DNA of 32,500 bases from Elusimicrobiota bacterium (GTDB lineage Bacteria > Elusimicrobiota > Elusimicrobia > UBA1565 > UBA9628), in assembly GCA_013044195.1 (NCBI GenBank), contig JABEUV010000125.1:1-32500 (forward strand), written 5' to 3'. Made by a program: the position numbers and the translations under genes. This document shows positions 6,909 through 14,774 of this stretch, piece after piece. Position 1 is the first letter of the stretch. Each line of letters begins with the position of its first letter. The notes beneath the pieces were generated by a model. The model was not told the origin of the DNA. It saw nothing but the letters and a program-made list of their open reading frames with translations, and made no database searches.

Positions 6909-7118
6909 ATGACCAAAAACATTCATCCGTGGGAGCGCGGCGTGCGCGTGGTCGCGGGGGCGTTTCTGATGAGCCTGGCCTTCTGGGGGCCGAAGAGCTA
7001 CTGGTTCCTGATCGGCGTGGTGCCTCTGCTGACCGGCCTGCTTGGTTGGTGCCCGCCGTACGCGCTGTTCGGCATCAACACTTGCCGTCTGGGTTCCGGC
7101 AAGAACGTCGCAAAGTAG
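6909..7118 (+). CDS. Small membrane protein, DUF2892 (YgaP-like) type
   Basis: 69 aa from the ATG at 6909; the track start (TTG, 6891) is less likely because GAGGAG lies 5 bases before this ATG. The protein starts MTKNIHPWERGVRVVAG and has two hydrophobic segments (about 14-30 and 33-53) ending in CPPYALFGINTC. The start (I-P-ERG-R---G) and the two-helix hairpin followed by the CP-Y-L-GI-TC motif match the DUF2892 inner-membrane domain, found alone or fused to rhodanese as in YgaP. It lies 24 bases upstream of cydA on the same strand and is probably co-transcribed. Role unknown; a link to sulfur or respiratory functions is contextual. Confidence 0.85.
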   Translation: MTKNIHPWERGVRVVAGAFLMSLAFWGPKSYWFLIGVVPLLTGLLGWCPPYALFGINTCRLGSGKNVAK

Positions 7119-7142
7119 ACGTTAGGAGTCGGGAGGACCGGC

Positions 7143-8564
7143 ATGGATGTCGTCACGCTGTCGCGCCTTCAGTTCGCGCTGACGGCGATGTTCCATTACT
7201 TGTTCCCGCCGCTGTCCATCGGCCTGGGCGCGTTGCTCGTCTTGATGGAAGGCGCCTACCTGCGCACCGGGGACAAGGACTGGGAGAGGCTGGCCCGTTT
7301 CTGGACCAAAGTCTTCGCCGTGAACTTCGCGGTCGGCGTGGCCACGGGCATCGTGATGGAATTCCAGTTCGGCACGAACTGGTCGACGTACTCGCGCTTC
7401 GTCGGCGACGTGTTCGGCTCCGCGCTGGCCGCCGAGGGGATCTTCGCCTTTTTCCTGGAGTCTGGTTTTTTGGCGGTACTGGTCTTCGGCTGGGACCGCG
7501 TGTCCAAGGAGATGCATTTCACCGCGACCACGTTGGTCGCCCTCGGCGCGACGTTCTCGGCGGTGTGGATCGTCGTGGCCAACTCCTGGCAGCAGACGCC
7601 GGCCGGTTACGCATTGGTCGCGCACGGCGGGGTCGTGCGCGCGGAGATCACGGATTTCTGGGCGATGGTCTTCAATCCGTCCAGCGTGGAGCGTCTGGTC
7701 CATGTTCTGCTGGGCGCCTACGCGCTGGGCGGGGCGTTCGTGGCCAGCGTCTCGGCCTTCTACGTCCTGCGCGGCCGCCATGGCGCGCTGGCGCGCAAGT
7801 CGCTGACGCTTGCGGTGCTGTTTTCCGCCGCCGCGTGCTTGGCTCTGCCGCTGTCGGGCGACACTCAGGCGCGCACGGTCGCGCGCACCCAGCCGGCCAA
7901 GCTGGCGGCGTTCGAGGGACTCTATAAAACGTCGGCGCACGCGCCGCTGTCCTTGATCGGACTGCCCGACGACGCGCGCCAGGAGACGCGATTTTCCGTC
8001 GCCGTGCCGGGCCTGCTGAGCTTTTTGGTTCACGGCCGCGCCGACGCGGCCGTGACCGGCCTGGATGCCTTCCCGGCTCGGGATCGTCCGCCCGTGGCCG
8101 CGTCCTTCTTTCTTTACCACGGGATGGTGGGCGCGGGCATGCTCCTGGCCGCGCTGTTCGCGGCGGCGGCGTGGCGTCTGCGCGGCGGCCGCCTGTTCGG
8201 CGACCGCCGCCTTCTTCGGGCGCTCGTCTTCGGCGTCGCCGTTGCTTTCGCGGCCAATCAGTTGGGCTGGGTCGCGGCCGAGGTCGGCCGCCAGCCGTGG
8301 ATCGTCTACGGGCTTCTGCGCACGAAGGACGCGGTCTCGCGTTCCGTGCCCGCAGCCTACGTCGCCGCCTCCATCGCGATGTTTTCCGTGATTTATGCGC
8401 TGTTGTTCGCGGTCTGGGTGACGGTGCTCAACGACAAGATCGCTCATGGCCCCGACGAGGGTCCGCAGCCCGCGCATGAGCCGGGCGGGTGGCTGGGCGC
8501 TGCGGGCGAGTTGGCCGATCCGGGCGGCGCGTCCTTGACCCAGGCCAAGGAGGACGAGCGATGA
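7143..8564 (+). CDS. cydA: Cytochrome bd ubiquinol oxidase subunit I
   Basis: 473 aa, a multi-pass inner-membrane protein. Conserved haem and quinol elements are visible: [22 protein letters not shown] with His18, MEFQFGTNW (72-80), a helix with Glu98 and Glu106 (the conserved acidic pair for the haem b595/d pocket), [19 protein letters not shown] with His187 (haem b558 ligand), and [20 protein letters not shown], the CydA signature. It is shorter than the E. coli protein (522 aa), consistent with a short Q-loop as in many bd-type and cyanide-insensitive oxidases. The enzyme oxidises quinol and reduces oxygen to water with high oxygen affinity. GGGAGGA gives a good ribosome site. The stop overlaps cydB (ATGA at 8561). 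Confidence 0.97.
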   Translation: MDVVTLSRLQFALTAMFHYLFPPLSIGLGALLVLMEGAYLRTGDKDWERLARFWTKVFAVNFAVGVATGIVMEFQFGTNWSTYSRFVGDVFGSALAAEGIFAFFLESGFLAVLVFGWDRVSKEMHFTATTLVALGATFSAVWIVVANSWQQTPAGYALVAHGGVVRAEITDFWAMVFNPSSVERLVHVLLGAYALGGAFVASVSAFYVLRGRHGALARKSLTLAVLFSAAACLALPLSGDTQARTVARTQPAKLAAFEGLYKTSAHAPLSLIGLPDDARQETRFSVAVPGLLSFLVHGRADAAVTGLDAFPARDRPPVAASFFLYHGMVGAGMLLAALFAAAAWRLRGGRLFGDRRLLRALVFGVAVAFAANQLGWVAAEVGRQPWIVYGLLRTKDAVSRSVPAAYVAASIAMFSVIYALLFAVWVTVLNDKIAHGPDEGPQPAHEPGGWLGAAGELADPGGASLTQAKEDER

Positions 8565-9577
8565 ACCTGCGCGTCGTGTGGTTCGTTCTTCTCGGCGTCC
8601 TGCTGGCGGGCTACGCGATCCTGGACGGCTTCGACCTGGGCGTGGGCATACTGCACCTCGGCGCGCGCGACGACCGCGAGCGGCGGATCTTCATGAACTC
8701 CATCGGACCGTTGTGGGACGGCAACGAGGTGTGGCTGGTGACCTTCGGCGGCGCGCTGTTCGCGGCGTTCCCGGACGCCTACGCCACCGCGTTCTCCGCG
8801 TTCTATCTGGCCTTCATGCTTCTGTTGTGCGCGCTGATCTTTCGGGCCGTGTCCATGGAGTTCCGCGGCAAGCGCGAGTCCGCGGCTTGGCGGCGCGCGT
8901 GGGATTTTGCGTTCTTCGCGGCCAGCCTGACCGCGGCCCTGCTCTTCGGCGTGGCCGTAGGCGACTCGATGCTGGGCATCCCGATCCGCGCCGACCATGA
9001 GTTCTCGGGCGGCTTGCTCGATCTGCTGCGCCCGTACGCGTTGCTGGTCGGCGCGCTGAACGTCTCGCTGTTCGCGCTGCATGGGGCGCTTTATCTCCAC
9101 CTCAAGACGGAAGGCGGGCTTCAGCGCCGCGTGCGCCGCTGGATGTGGCATGCGTTCGGCGTGTTTTTGACGTTGTATCTGCTCACGACCATCGTCACGT
9201 TGATCCGCGTGCCGCGGGCGGTCGTGAACTTCGAGCGCATGCCGTGGCTGTGGGGGATCGTCGCGGCCAACGTGCTGGCGCTGGCGAACATCCCGCGCGC
9301 GATGTTCCTGCGCCGTCCCGGCCAGGCGTTCGCCTCTTCGGCCGTGGCGATCGCGGCGCTGGTCGCGCTGTTCGGCGCGGCGCTGTATCCCAACCTGATC
9401 GTCTCAAGCCTGGATCCCGCCTGGAGTCTGACGCTCGAGAGTGCGGCGTCGTCGAACAAGACCCTTGGGATCATGGCCTTCATCGCCGGTCTGGGCCTGC
9501 CGTTCGTGCTGGCTTATACCGGGATCGTGTATTGGGTGTTCCGCGGCAAGGTGGAGCTCGGCAAGTTCAGCTACTGA
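8561..9577 (+). CDS. cydB: Cytochrome bd ubiquinol oxidase subunit II
   Basis: 338 aa from the ATG at 8561 ([11 protein letters not shown]); the track start 24 codons earlier is inside cydA. The signature regions are YAILDGFDLGVGILHL, IGPLWDGNEVWLVTFGGALFAAFPDAYA, and the late SLTLESAASSNKTLGIM followed by LPFVLAYTGIVYWVFRGKV. These are diagnostic of CydB, which forms the membrane heterodimer with CydA and stabilises the haems. The 4-base overlap with cydA ensures coupled synthesis. No cydX or cydDC assembly genes are seen in the window. Confidence 0.97.
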   Translation: MNLRVVWFVLLGVLLAGYAILDGFDLGVGILHLGARDDRERRIFMNSIGPLWDGNEVWLVTFGGALFAAFPDAYATAFSAFYLAFMLLLCALIFRAVSMEFRGKRESAAWRRAWDFAFFAASLTAALLFGVAVGDSMLGIPIRADHEFSGGLLDLLRPYALLVGALNVSLFALHGALYLHLKTEGGLQRRVRRWMWHAFGVFLTLYLLTTIVTLIRVPRAVVNFERMPWLWGIVAANVLALANIPRAMFLRRPGQAFASSAVAIAALVALFGAALYPNLIVSSLDPAWSLTLESAASSNKTLGIMAFIAGLGLPFVLAYTGIVYWVFRGKVELGKFSY

Positions 9578-9584
9578 AATGCGC

Positions 9585-9590
9585 TAGAAT
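9585..9590 (+). promoter_or_regulatory. -10-like TAGAAT before acyltransferase gene
   Basis: TAGAAT lies 8 bases before the ATG at 9599, in the 21-base gap after cydB. The short distance implies a leaderless or near-leaderless transcript. No -35 hexamer is apparent. Confidence 0.4.
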
Positions 9591-9598
9591 GGCCTCCC

Positions 9599-10066
9599 AT
9601 GGACGCGCCCTTCTCCCGCATCGCGCCGGACGTCGAGCTTGGACGCGACGTCAAGATCGTCGGCTGGGCCAACCTGTACGGTTGCGCCATCGGCGACGAG
9701 ACGCGCATTGGCCCGTTCGTCGAAGTCCAGCGCGGCGCGCGCGTGGGCGCGCGCGTGAAGCTCTCGTCTCATAGCTTCGTCTGCGCGGGCGTCACGATCG
9801 AAGACGAGGTCTTCGTCGGTCACGGCGTGATGTTCATCAACGACAAGCGTCCGATCGCGGCCCAGGACGGTCGCCTGACCGGCGACGCGGACTGGACGCC
9901 GCTGAGCACACGCGTGAAAAAGGGCGCCTCCATCGGCTCCGGCGCGTTGATCATGGGCGGCGTCGTCATCGGCGCGCGCGCGGTCGTCGGCGCGGGCGCG
10001 GTCGTCACGCGCGACGTGCCCGACGGCGCCACCGTCGCCGGCGTGCCCGCGCGGGCCTTGAAATAA
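9599..10066 (+). CDS. Hexapeptide-repeat sugar N-acyltransferase (WlbB/WbpD-like)
   Basis: 155 aa. Left-handed beta-helix repeats fill most of the chain (IAPDVELGRDVKIVGWANLYG, CAIGDETRIGPFVEVQ, GARVGARVKLSSHSFVCAG, then GASIGSGALIMGGVVIGARAVVGAGAVVTRDVPDGATVAGVPAR). The segment SHSFVCAGVTIEDEVFVGHGVMFINDKRP resembles WlbB/WbpD, which acetylates the 3-amino group of UDP-2-acetamido-3-amino-sugar uronates, using acetyl-CoA. The next gene is a DegT-type aminotransferase that could supply that amine, as in the wbp/wlb O-antigen pathways. The exact sugar is inferred. The required dehydrogenases are not in this window. Confidence 0.85.
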   Translation: MDAPFSRIAPDVELGRDVKIVGWANLYGCAIGDETRIGPFVEVQRGARVGARVKLSSHSFVCAGVTIEDEVFVGHGVMFINDKRPIAAQDGRLTGDADWTPLSTRVKKGASIGSGALIMGGVVIGARAVVGAGAVVTRDVPDGATVAGVPARALK

Positions 10067-10087
10067 CCCGGCCCGCCGGCGAAATGA

Positions 10088-10093
10088 TAGGAT
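10088..10093 (+). promoter_or_regulatory. -10-like TAGGAT before aminotransferase gene
   Basis: TAGGAT lies 7 bases before the ATG at 10101 within the 34-base gap. No Shine-Dalgarno sequence is visible between it and the ATG. Weaker than the TATAAT and TAGAAT cases. Confidence 0.3.
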
Positions 10094-10100
10094 CGCGACG

Positions 10101-11228
10101 ATGAGCACGGCCTCCGCGGCGGGCGTCATCCCGCTTGTCGACCTTCAGGCGCAGTACCGCGCCCTCAAGCCCGAGATGGACCGCGCCATCATCGCGGCCG
10201 TCGAGAGCGGGCAGTTCGTGCTGGGCCCCGCGGTGGAACAGTTCGAGCGGGACTTCGCGGCCTACCTGGGCGTCAAGCACTTCGTCTGCTGTCAGTCGGG
10301 GACCTCGGCCATCGCGCTGATGCTGCGCGCGGCCGGGCTGGGGCCGGGCGACGAGGTGCTGACCACGCCGCTGACCTATTTCGCGACCACCGAAGGAATC
10401 GTGGAGGCGGGAGCCGCGCCCGTCTACGCCGACGTGGACCCGCGCACGCTGAACCTGGATCCGGCGAAAGTAGAGGCCGCGCTGACGCCGCGCGTGAAAG
10501 CGATTCTGGCCGTGCATCTCTACGGCCAGCCCTCGGACATGGACGCGCTGGCCGCGCTGGCCCGGCGGCGCGGGCTGAGGCTGTTCGAGGATGCCGCGCA
10601 GGCCGCGGGTTCCGTGCATCGCGGGCGTATGGCGGGGGCGCTGGGTCAGGCCGCGTCCTTTAGTTTTTATCCCGGCAAGAACCTGGGCGCTTACGGCGAC
10701 GCGGGCGGCGTGGCCACCGACGACGACGCGGTGGCGCTGGGCGTGCGGCGTCTGCGCAACCACGGCTGCGACGTGAAAAATCACCACCTGCTGGCCGCCG
10801 GCAACGAGCGCCTGGAGACCATCCAGGGCGCGGTGCTGGGCGTGAAACTGCCGCGGTTGGACGGCTGGAACGTGGCGCGCCGCCGCCACGCGGAGGAGTA
10901 TCGCCGGGCGCTGGCTTCCATCCCCGGACTTTCGTTCGTGGAAGAAGCGCCGGGCATGATCTCGAACTATCACCTGTTCGTGGTGCGTCACGCGCGCCGC
11001 GACGCCCTCTTGGAGTTCCTGCGCGCGCGCAGCGTCATGGCCGACATCCATTACCCGCTGGCCAGCCATCTCCAGCCGGCGCTGGGCGCCCGGCGCGGCA
11101 AGCCCGGCCAATTTCCCGTCGCGGAGAAAGCCTGCGCCGAGGTTTTGTCCCTGCCGATGTATCCGGAATTGACGGACGCCCAGATCGAGCGCGCCGCGGC
11201 CGCGGTGCGCGACTTCGCGCGCGCATGA
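10101..11228 (+). CDS. DegT/DnrJ/EryC1/StrS-family PLP sugar aminotransferase (WbpE/WecE-like)
   Basis: 375 aa. Typical order of motifs: IPLVDLQAQYRALKPEMD at the start, FVCCQSGTSAIALMLRA (PLP phosphate region, about 61-77), GDEVLTTPLTYFAT, LRLFEDAAQAAGS with the PLP ring-binding Asp, and SFYPGKNLGAYGDAG with the Schiff-base Lys193. The family transfers an amino group from glutamate to keto-sugar nucleotides in surface-glycan or antibiotic sugar synthesis. Adjacent to a WlbB/WbpD-like acetyltransferase it probably makes a 3-amino-sugar that is then acetylated. It ends with an ATGA overlap into the following glycosyltransferase gene. Confidence 0.95.
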   Translation: MSTASAAGVIPLVDLQAQYRALKPEMDRAIIAAVESGQFVLGPAVEQFERDFAAYLGVKHFVCCQSGTSAIALMLRAAGLGPGDEVLTTPLTYFATTEGIVEAGAAPVYADVDPRTLNLDPAKVEAALTPRVKAILAVHLYGQPSDMDALAALARRRGLRLFEDAAQAAGSVHRGRMAGALGQAASFSFYPGKNLGAYGDAGGVATDDDAVALGVRRLRNHGCDVKNHHLLAAGNERLETIQGAVLGVKLPRLDGWNVARRRHAEEYRRALASIPGLSFVEEAPGMISNYHLFVVRHARRDALLEFLRARSVMADIHYPLASHLQPALGARRGKPGQFPVAEKACAEVLSLPMYPELTDAQIERAAAAVRDFARA

Positions 11229-12883
11229 AGCGGGGCCGCCGTTCAAGGTTGGACGGCACGGCCGCCGCGCTTCCGTTCCTTCTTCTGGCGCTGGCGGCCG
11301 TTCCGCGCTTGGCGGGCTTGGCCTACGGTCTGCCGCACGTTTACAACGCCGACGAGCCGCACTTGCTCAACATGGCCGTGTCGCTGTCCGGAGGACTGCG
11401 GCCGTTCTCGTTTAAGTACCCGACGTTGTGGCCCGAGATTCTGGCCGCGGCCTACGGCGCGTGGTTTTCGCTGTGGTCCGTCTTCGGCTTGCGGCGCAGC
11501 GTCGGAGAGTTCGCGGCTCTCTACGCCTTTCATCCGACCGGCTTCTATCTGATCGCGCGCGGTCTGTCGGTGGCCAGCCAGTTGGGTGCTTTGTTTATGG
11601 TCGCGCGGCTGGAGCGCGAAGACAAGTCTCGCTGGCCGTTCGGCGCGGCATTGTTGGCGCTCTCGCCGACGCTGATCGAGTTGGCGCACGCGGCCAAGCC
11701 GGACTCCCTGATGTTCTTATTCACGGCGGGAGCCTTCGCGGCGGCCCTGCGCTTTCAAGCCGACGGCCGCCGCTTTTGGCTGTTGGCGTCGGCATTGTTG
11801 GCGGGCCTGGCCTGCTCCACGCAATACACGGCGGCACCCGCCGAGCTGGTGGTGCCGCTGGCCTGGCTGTTGGGTGAGGACGGCCCGGCGCCGCTCACGT
11901 GGCTGATTCAGGCCGCGCTGGTTTCCGTTTTGGGCTTCGCGTTGGGCACGCCCTATGCGCTGATCGACCACGCGCGCTTCCTGGCGGACTGGAGCGACTA
12001 CGCCGACCTGGGCCGACTGCGCGCGCACGACGCGGCGCGCACGGGCGCGCTCGTCCTAAAAAACGTTTGGTGTTTCGCGGGCGAAGGCTCGCTCGGCGGT
12101 TTCGCGGCGCTATTGGGCGCGGGCCTGCTCCTACGCCGCGCGCCCAAGCGGGCCTTGCTCTTGCTTGTTCCCATCGCCGCCTACGCGGCGGTGCTGGCTT
12201 CCAGCTTCGACGGCGGCGTGCCGCGCTACTTGTTGGGCGCGTTCGTGCCGCTGGCGCTCCTAGCCGGCGAAGGCCTGTCCTGGGCGGCGGGACGTCCGGC
12301 GTGGCGACGCAGTTTGGTGGCCGCGTTGGCGTTGGCGCCGGGACTGGTGCTGGCCTGGAGTATGGACGCGGATTTTCTGGCGCCCGACACGCGCGCGCAG
12401 GCGGCGGCGTGGCTGTCGGCCCACGTGCCCGCGGGGGCCACGCTCCTACTCGATGAGCCTCACGCCGGTCCTTTCGCGACGATGGACCGCGACCAGTGCG
12501 AGGACCTGGCCGCGCGCCTACAGCGCGCCGGCTCTCCGCGCGCGCGACTTCTGCGCGCTATGGCCGCGCATCATCCCGGCGGCGGCTGGCGCATCCTGCG
12601 CGTGCGCCGCTCCGCCGCCGACCTGTGGTCGGCCCCGCGCCACGTCGCGCTGTCGCAGGCCGACGGCGATTTCCTGGACGTCCGCCCGGGCCTGGACGTC
12701 GCGCGCGCGGCGCGCGTCGACTGGGCGGTCACCTCCAGCTACGGCGCCGACCCCAGTCGCGCGCGCGAGCTTGCGACCTTCTTCGACGAATTGGCCGCGA
12801 ACGCCGACCTAGTCGTGGAGTTCAAGCCCATCCCCGGCCGCGTCGTGGGCCCGTGGCTGCGCGTTTATCAACTGCGGCGCTGA
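11225..12883 (+). CDS. GT-C fold membrane glycosyltransferase (ArnT/PMT-like)
   Basis: 552 aa; ATG overlaps the aminotransferase stop (ATGA, 11225-11228). About ten hydrophobic segments occupy residues 10-385. The first periplasmic loop carries an acidic pair in VYNADEPHLLNMAVSL (about 39-54), the place where GT-C enzymes have the catalytic acid, and FSFKYPTLWPE follows as in ArnT-like proteins. The last third (about 390-552) is a soluble, probably periplasmic domain (LLLDEPHAGPFATMDRDQ, WAVTSSYGADPS). GT-C enzymes transfer sugars from polyprenyl-phosphate donors on the periplasmic face. Acceptor unknown; a role in surface glycan assembly is supported by neighbours. Confidence 0.8.
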   Translation: MKRGRRSRLDGTAAALPFLLLALAAVPRLAGLAYGLPHVYNADEPHLLNMAVSLSGGLRPFSFKYPTLWPEILAAAYGAWFSLWSVFGLRRSVGEFAALYAFHPTGFYLIARGLSVASQLGALFMVARLEREDKSRWPFGAALLALSPTLIELAHAAKPDSLMFLFTAGAFAAALRFQADGRRFWLLASALLAGLACSTQYTAAPAELVVPLAWLLGEDGPAPLTWLIQAALVSVLGFALGTPYALIDHARFLADWSDYADLGRLRAHDAARTGALVLKNVWCFAGEGSLGGFAALLGAGLLLRRAPKRALLLLVPIAAYAAVLASSFDGGVPRYLLGAFVPLALLAGEGLSWAAGRPAWRRSLVAALALAPGLVLAWSMDADFLAPDTRAQAAAWLSAHVPAGATLLLDEPHAGPFATMDRDQCEDLAARLQRAGSPRARLLRAMAAHHPGGGWRILRVRRSAADLWSAPRHVALSQADGDFLDVRPGLDVARAARVDWAVTSSYGADPSRARELATFFDELAANADLVVEFKPIPGRVVGPWLRVYQLRR

Positions 12884-12897
12884 GACCCTCCATACCG

Positions 12898-13449
12898 CTA
12901 TCGCTCAAGGGCGAGGAGGCTCGGTATAATTTTTGCCCCGGCGCGCTTCATGGCCCAGAGTGCGAGGCGCTTCTTCCAGGCGGCGTTGGTCGCGACGGCG
13001 TTTTCGATGACATGAACGGCGTAGCCCCGCGCGACTGCTTCGACTGCCGTTGAGCGGACGCAGCCTTCCGCGAAGACGCCCAATACGTAAAGCTCTTGAA
13101 CGCCGTGCGCGCGAAGGTGCCGTTCGAGTTCTGGATTTGAGAATGCGCTCGGGCTGCTCTTGGCGATGACTTTTGCCGAGCCGTCAATTATAAGCCGCGC
13201 ATCAAGTTCCGCGCCGGCGCTGCCGGCAACAGCGGCTCCTTTGCGAAAGAAGTTGGCAATTCGCGCCGTCACAGGAAACTGGTTCAGCACGAGGATTGGC
13301 AGCGCTTTGGCGAGGACCCTCTTTGAGAGCACCTCGTTTGCTGCCTGAAGCACGGCCTCGGCTCCGGACCGATCCACCGGCATGCGGCCGCTTTCGCAGT
13401 TGAGGAAGTCTTTCTGAAGATCCATGAGGAGTGCGGCGGATTTCGGCAT
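12898..13449 (-). CDS. Isochorismatase-like cysteine hydrolase
   Basis: 183 aa from the ATG at 13449, which has AGGAG six bases upstream; the longer track ORF is an artefact. The catalytic triad of the family is visible: Asp10 (ALLMDLQKDF), Lys97 (VIAKSSPSAF) and Cys130 (VFAEGCVRSTAVEA). Members hydrolyse amides or isochorismate-type ethers, for example nicotinamidase, N-carbamoylsarcosine hydrolase and biuret hydrolase; the substrate cannot be told here. Sampled lines are about 60% GC compared with over 70% in the flanking glycan genes, and the gene is on the opposite strand to both neighbours, so it may have been acquired. It lies downstream of the SUMF1 gene and a decayed helix-turn-helix ORF. 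Confidence 0.88.
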   Translation of the reverse strand: MPKSAALLMDLQKDFLNCESGRMPVDRSGAEAVLQAANEVLSKRVLAKALPILVLNQFPVTARIANFFRKGAAVAGSAGAELDARLIIDGSAKVIAKSSPSAFSNPELERHLRAHGVQELYVLGVFAEGCVRSTAVEAVARGYAVHVIENAVATNAAWKKRLALWAMKRAGAKIIPSLLALER

Positions 13450-13463
13450 ACATGTCTCCTGGT

Positions 13464-13679
13464 TCAGCCGGCGAGCCGGTACGTTGTGGCGCGGGTCCGG
13501 CCTTCGCGGAGGACCAAGCCGGCGTCGACAAGGGGTTTGACGATCTGCCTTACGCGCGCGCTCGGCCCTTGTCGCGCAGGAAGCGCAAGATGTCTCCTGT
13601 CGCTGGGCCAGCCGCATCCGCGGTGCCTTTGCGGTCAATGACGCGATTGGGTTTGGTCTTGTAGCGGCCCGTCGGTCCC
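13464..13679 (-). pseudogene. Frameshifted winged-helix DNA-binding fragment
   Basis: Two adjacent minus-strand frames join into one sensible peptide. The upstream frame reads RYKTKPNRVIDRKGTADAA then GDILRFLRDKG, and runs into a stop. The next frame continues as PSARVRQIVKPLVDAGLVL then REGRTRATTYRLAG and stops at 13464. Adding one G to the GGG run in GACAAGGGCCG fuses them into a typical winged helix (helix, recognition helix, wing). No start codon is obvious upstream in the first frame, so the 5' end is unclear and may overlap the SUMF1 gene. It could be a real one-base deletion in a decaying gene or a consensus error. Coordinates at the 5' side are approximate. Confidence 0.4.
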
Positions 13680-13688
13680 GGCGCACCT

Positions 13689-14525
13689 TCAGCGGACCGG
13701 CCGAAACGACAGGCTGTCGGCGCGGAGGGGGCTGACAAATTCGCGGTGCGCCGACCGCGCGATATCTTCGTCCCGGCGCCAGGAGCCGCCGCGAGTGATC
13801 CGGTTGGGGCCTGTAGCTTCCCAAGCGCTGCCGTCCGTCGGCGCTGCGTCGTATGTGAGATGAAACCCATCTTCCACCCACTCAAACGCGTCGCCCGCCA
13901 TGTCGCACAGGCCCTGCTTCGTGTTTCCCGACGGCTTCGAGCACGCCGGTGCCGTCGCGGTATAACCGCAGTCTCCAATCACCGCATTGCTACAGGTCGC
14001 GACCTCGTTACCCCACGGATAATCCCATTTCTTGCCGGCGCTTCGTGCGGCGTATTCCCACTCCGCCTCGCTGGGAAGCCTGCCGCCCACCCACCGTGAA
14101 AACGCATGCGCCTGGTTCCAGTCGACGCACACCACGGGCTGGTCGTTGCCCTTGAATGAGGCAGGCAGACGCCCCTTCGCTCCAGCCGGGCCGTTGTAGC
14201 AGGTCCCGTCCGAGTAATGCGCTGCCGTGCACACCCCCGCAGCCACGCAAGCATTGTACTGCTTGTTCGTCACCAAGGTCTTGGCCATTTGAAAAGACTT
14301 GATCGTCACTCGGTGCTTGGGCCTGAAATCTTTGTCGCCCATCGTGAACGTTCCGCCCGGAATTCTCACCCACCGGATGCCAGCCTTTCCCGCAATCGTC
14401 GCCTTCGGCGGCGACAGGCGAGACCTCTCCGAGTCTTGCGCCTGCGCCGGACGCGGCAACCACGACGCCGACGACAAGATAAGCCCCAAGGCGAGGATCG
14501 TATGTTTTCGAGTAGACATTTTCAT
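13689..14525 (-). CDS. Secreted SUMF1/formylglycine-generating-enzyme-like domain protein
   Basis: 278 aa with a signal peptide (about 1-29, ILALGLILSSASWLPRPAQA). The SUMF1 fold is clear: RWVRIPGGTFTMGD, MAKTLVTNKQYNACV, PVVCVDWNQAHAFSRWVGG, RLPSEAEWEYAARS, YPWGNE, GLCDMAGDAFEWVEDG and RGGSWRRDEDIARSAHRE. The two catalytic cysteines that a true formylglycine-generating enzyme has just after the GGS region are missing, so copper-dependent sulfatase maturation is unlikely. Such SUMF1-like secreted proteins have varied or structural roles. The gene is in the lower-GC, minus-strand segment; one sampled line (14281) is 52% GC. Met3 is an alternative start. No sulfatase is encoded nearby. Confidence 0.88.
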   Translation of the reverse strand: MKMSTRKHTILALGLILSSASWLPRPAQAQDSERSRLSPPKATIAGKAGIRWVRIPGGTFTMGDKDFRPKHRVTIKSFQMAKTLVTNKQYNACVAAGVCTAAHYSDGTCYNGPAGAKGRLPASFKGNDQPVVCVDWNQAHAFSRWVGGRLPSEAEWEYAARSAGKKWDYPWGNEVATCSNAVIGDCGYTATAPACSKPSGNTKQGLCDMAGDAFEWVEDGFHLTYDAAPTDGSAWEATGPNRITRGGSWRRDEDIARSAHREFVSPLRADSLSFRPVR

Positions 14526-14774
14526 TTCGCCGCTACGAGGATTACGAAATAGGAGAAATTAACCTACTTCTACCGGCAACCGCCTTCATGGGCGCAGGAT
14601 AGCCCCTATCCCCGATCGACGTCAAGGCATTTTTTCGCGCGCCGGAGTCATCATCCCCGTGCTTGCGGCGGCCGCGCCAATGGCGGGGCGATAGACGCCG
14701 AAGCTCTTCCGGCGCAGTCCGGCGCGGTCGATGCTGAGACAGCCGCAAGGCGCGTATCCTATAATCGACGGGCC
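14526..14774. other. Divergent intergenic region between SUMF1 gene and GT2 operon
   Basis: About 250 bases without a convincing gene. It begins AT-rich next to the SUMF1 start and becomes GC-rich toward the GT2 gene, so the compositional boundary of the inserted segment probably lies near 14640. A minus-strand open frame here ([19 protein letters not shown]) has no start or ribosome site and I do not recognise it. The GT2 promoter lies at the right end. Confidence 0.5.
14760..14765 (+). promoter_or_regulatory. -10-like TATAAT before GT2 operon
   Basis: A consensus TATAAT ends 9 bases before the ATG at 14775. It would drive the 9-kb glycan/que operon from a transcript with almost no leader. 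The -35 position lacks a good match. Confidence 0.5.

Noticed and set aside
7122-8477. 451-aa minus-strand ORF
   Set aside because: Opposite-strand shadow of cydA; composition is typical of GC-rich antisense frames.
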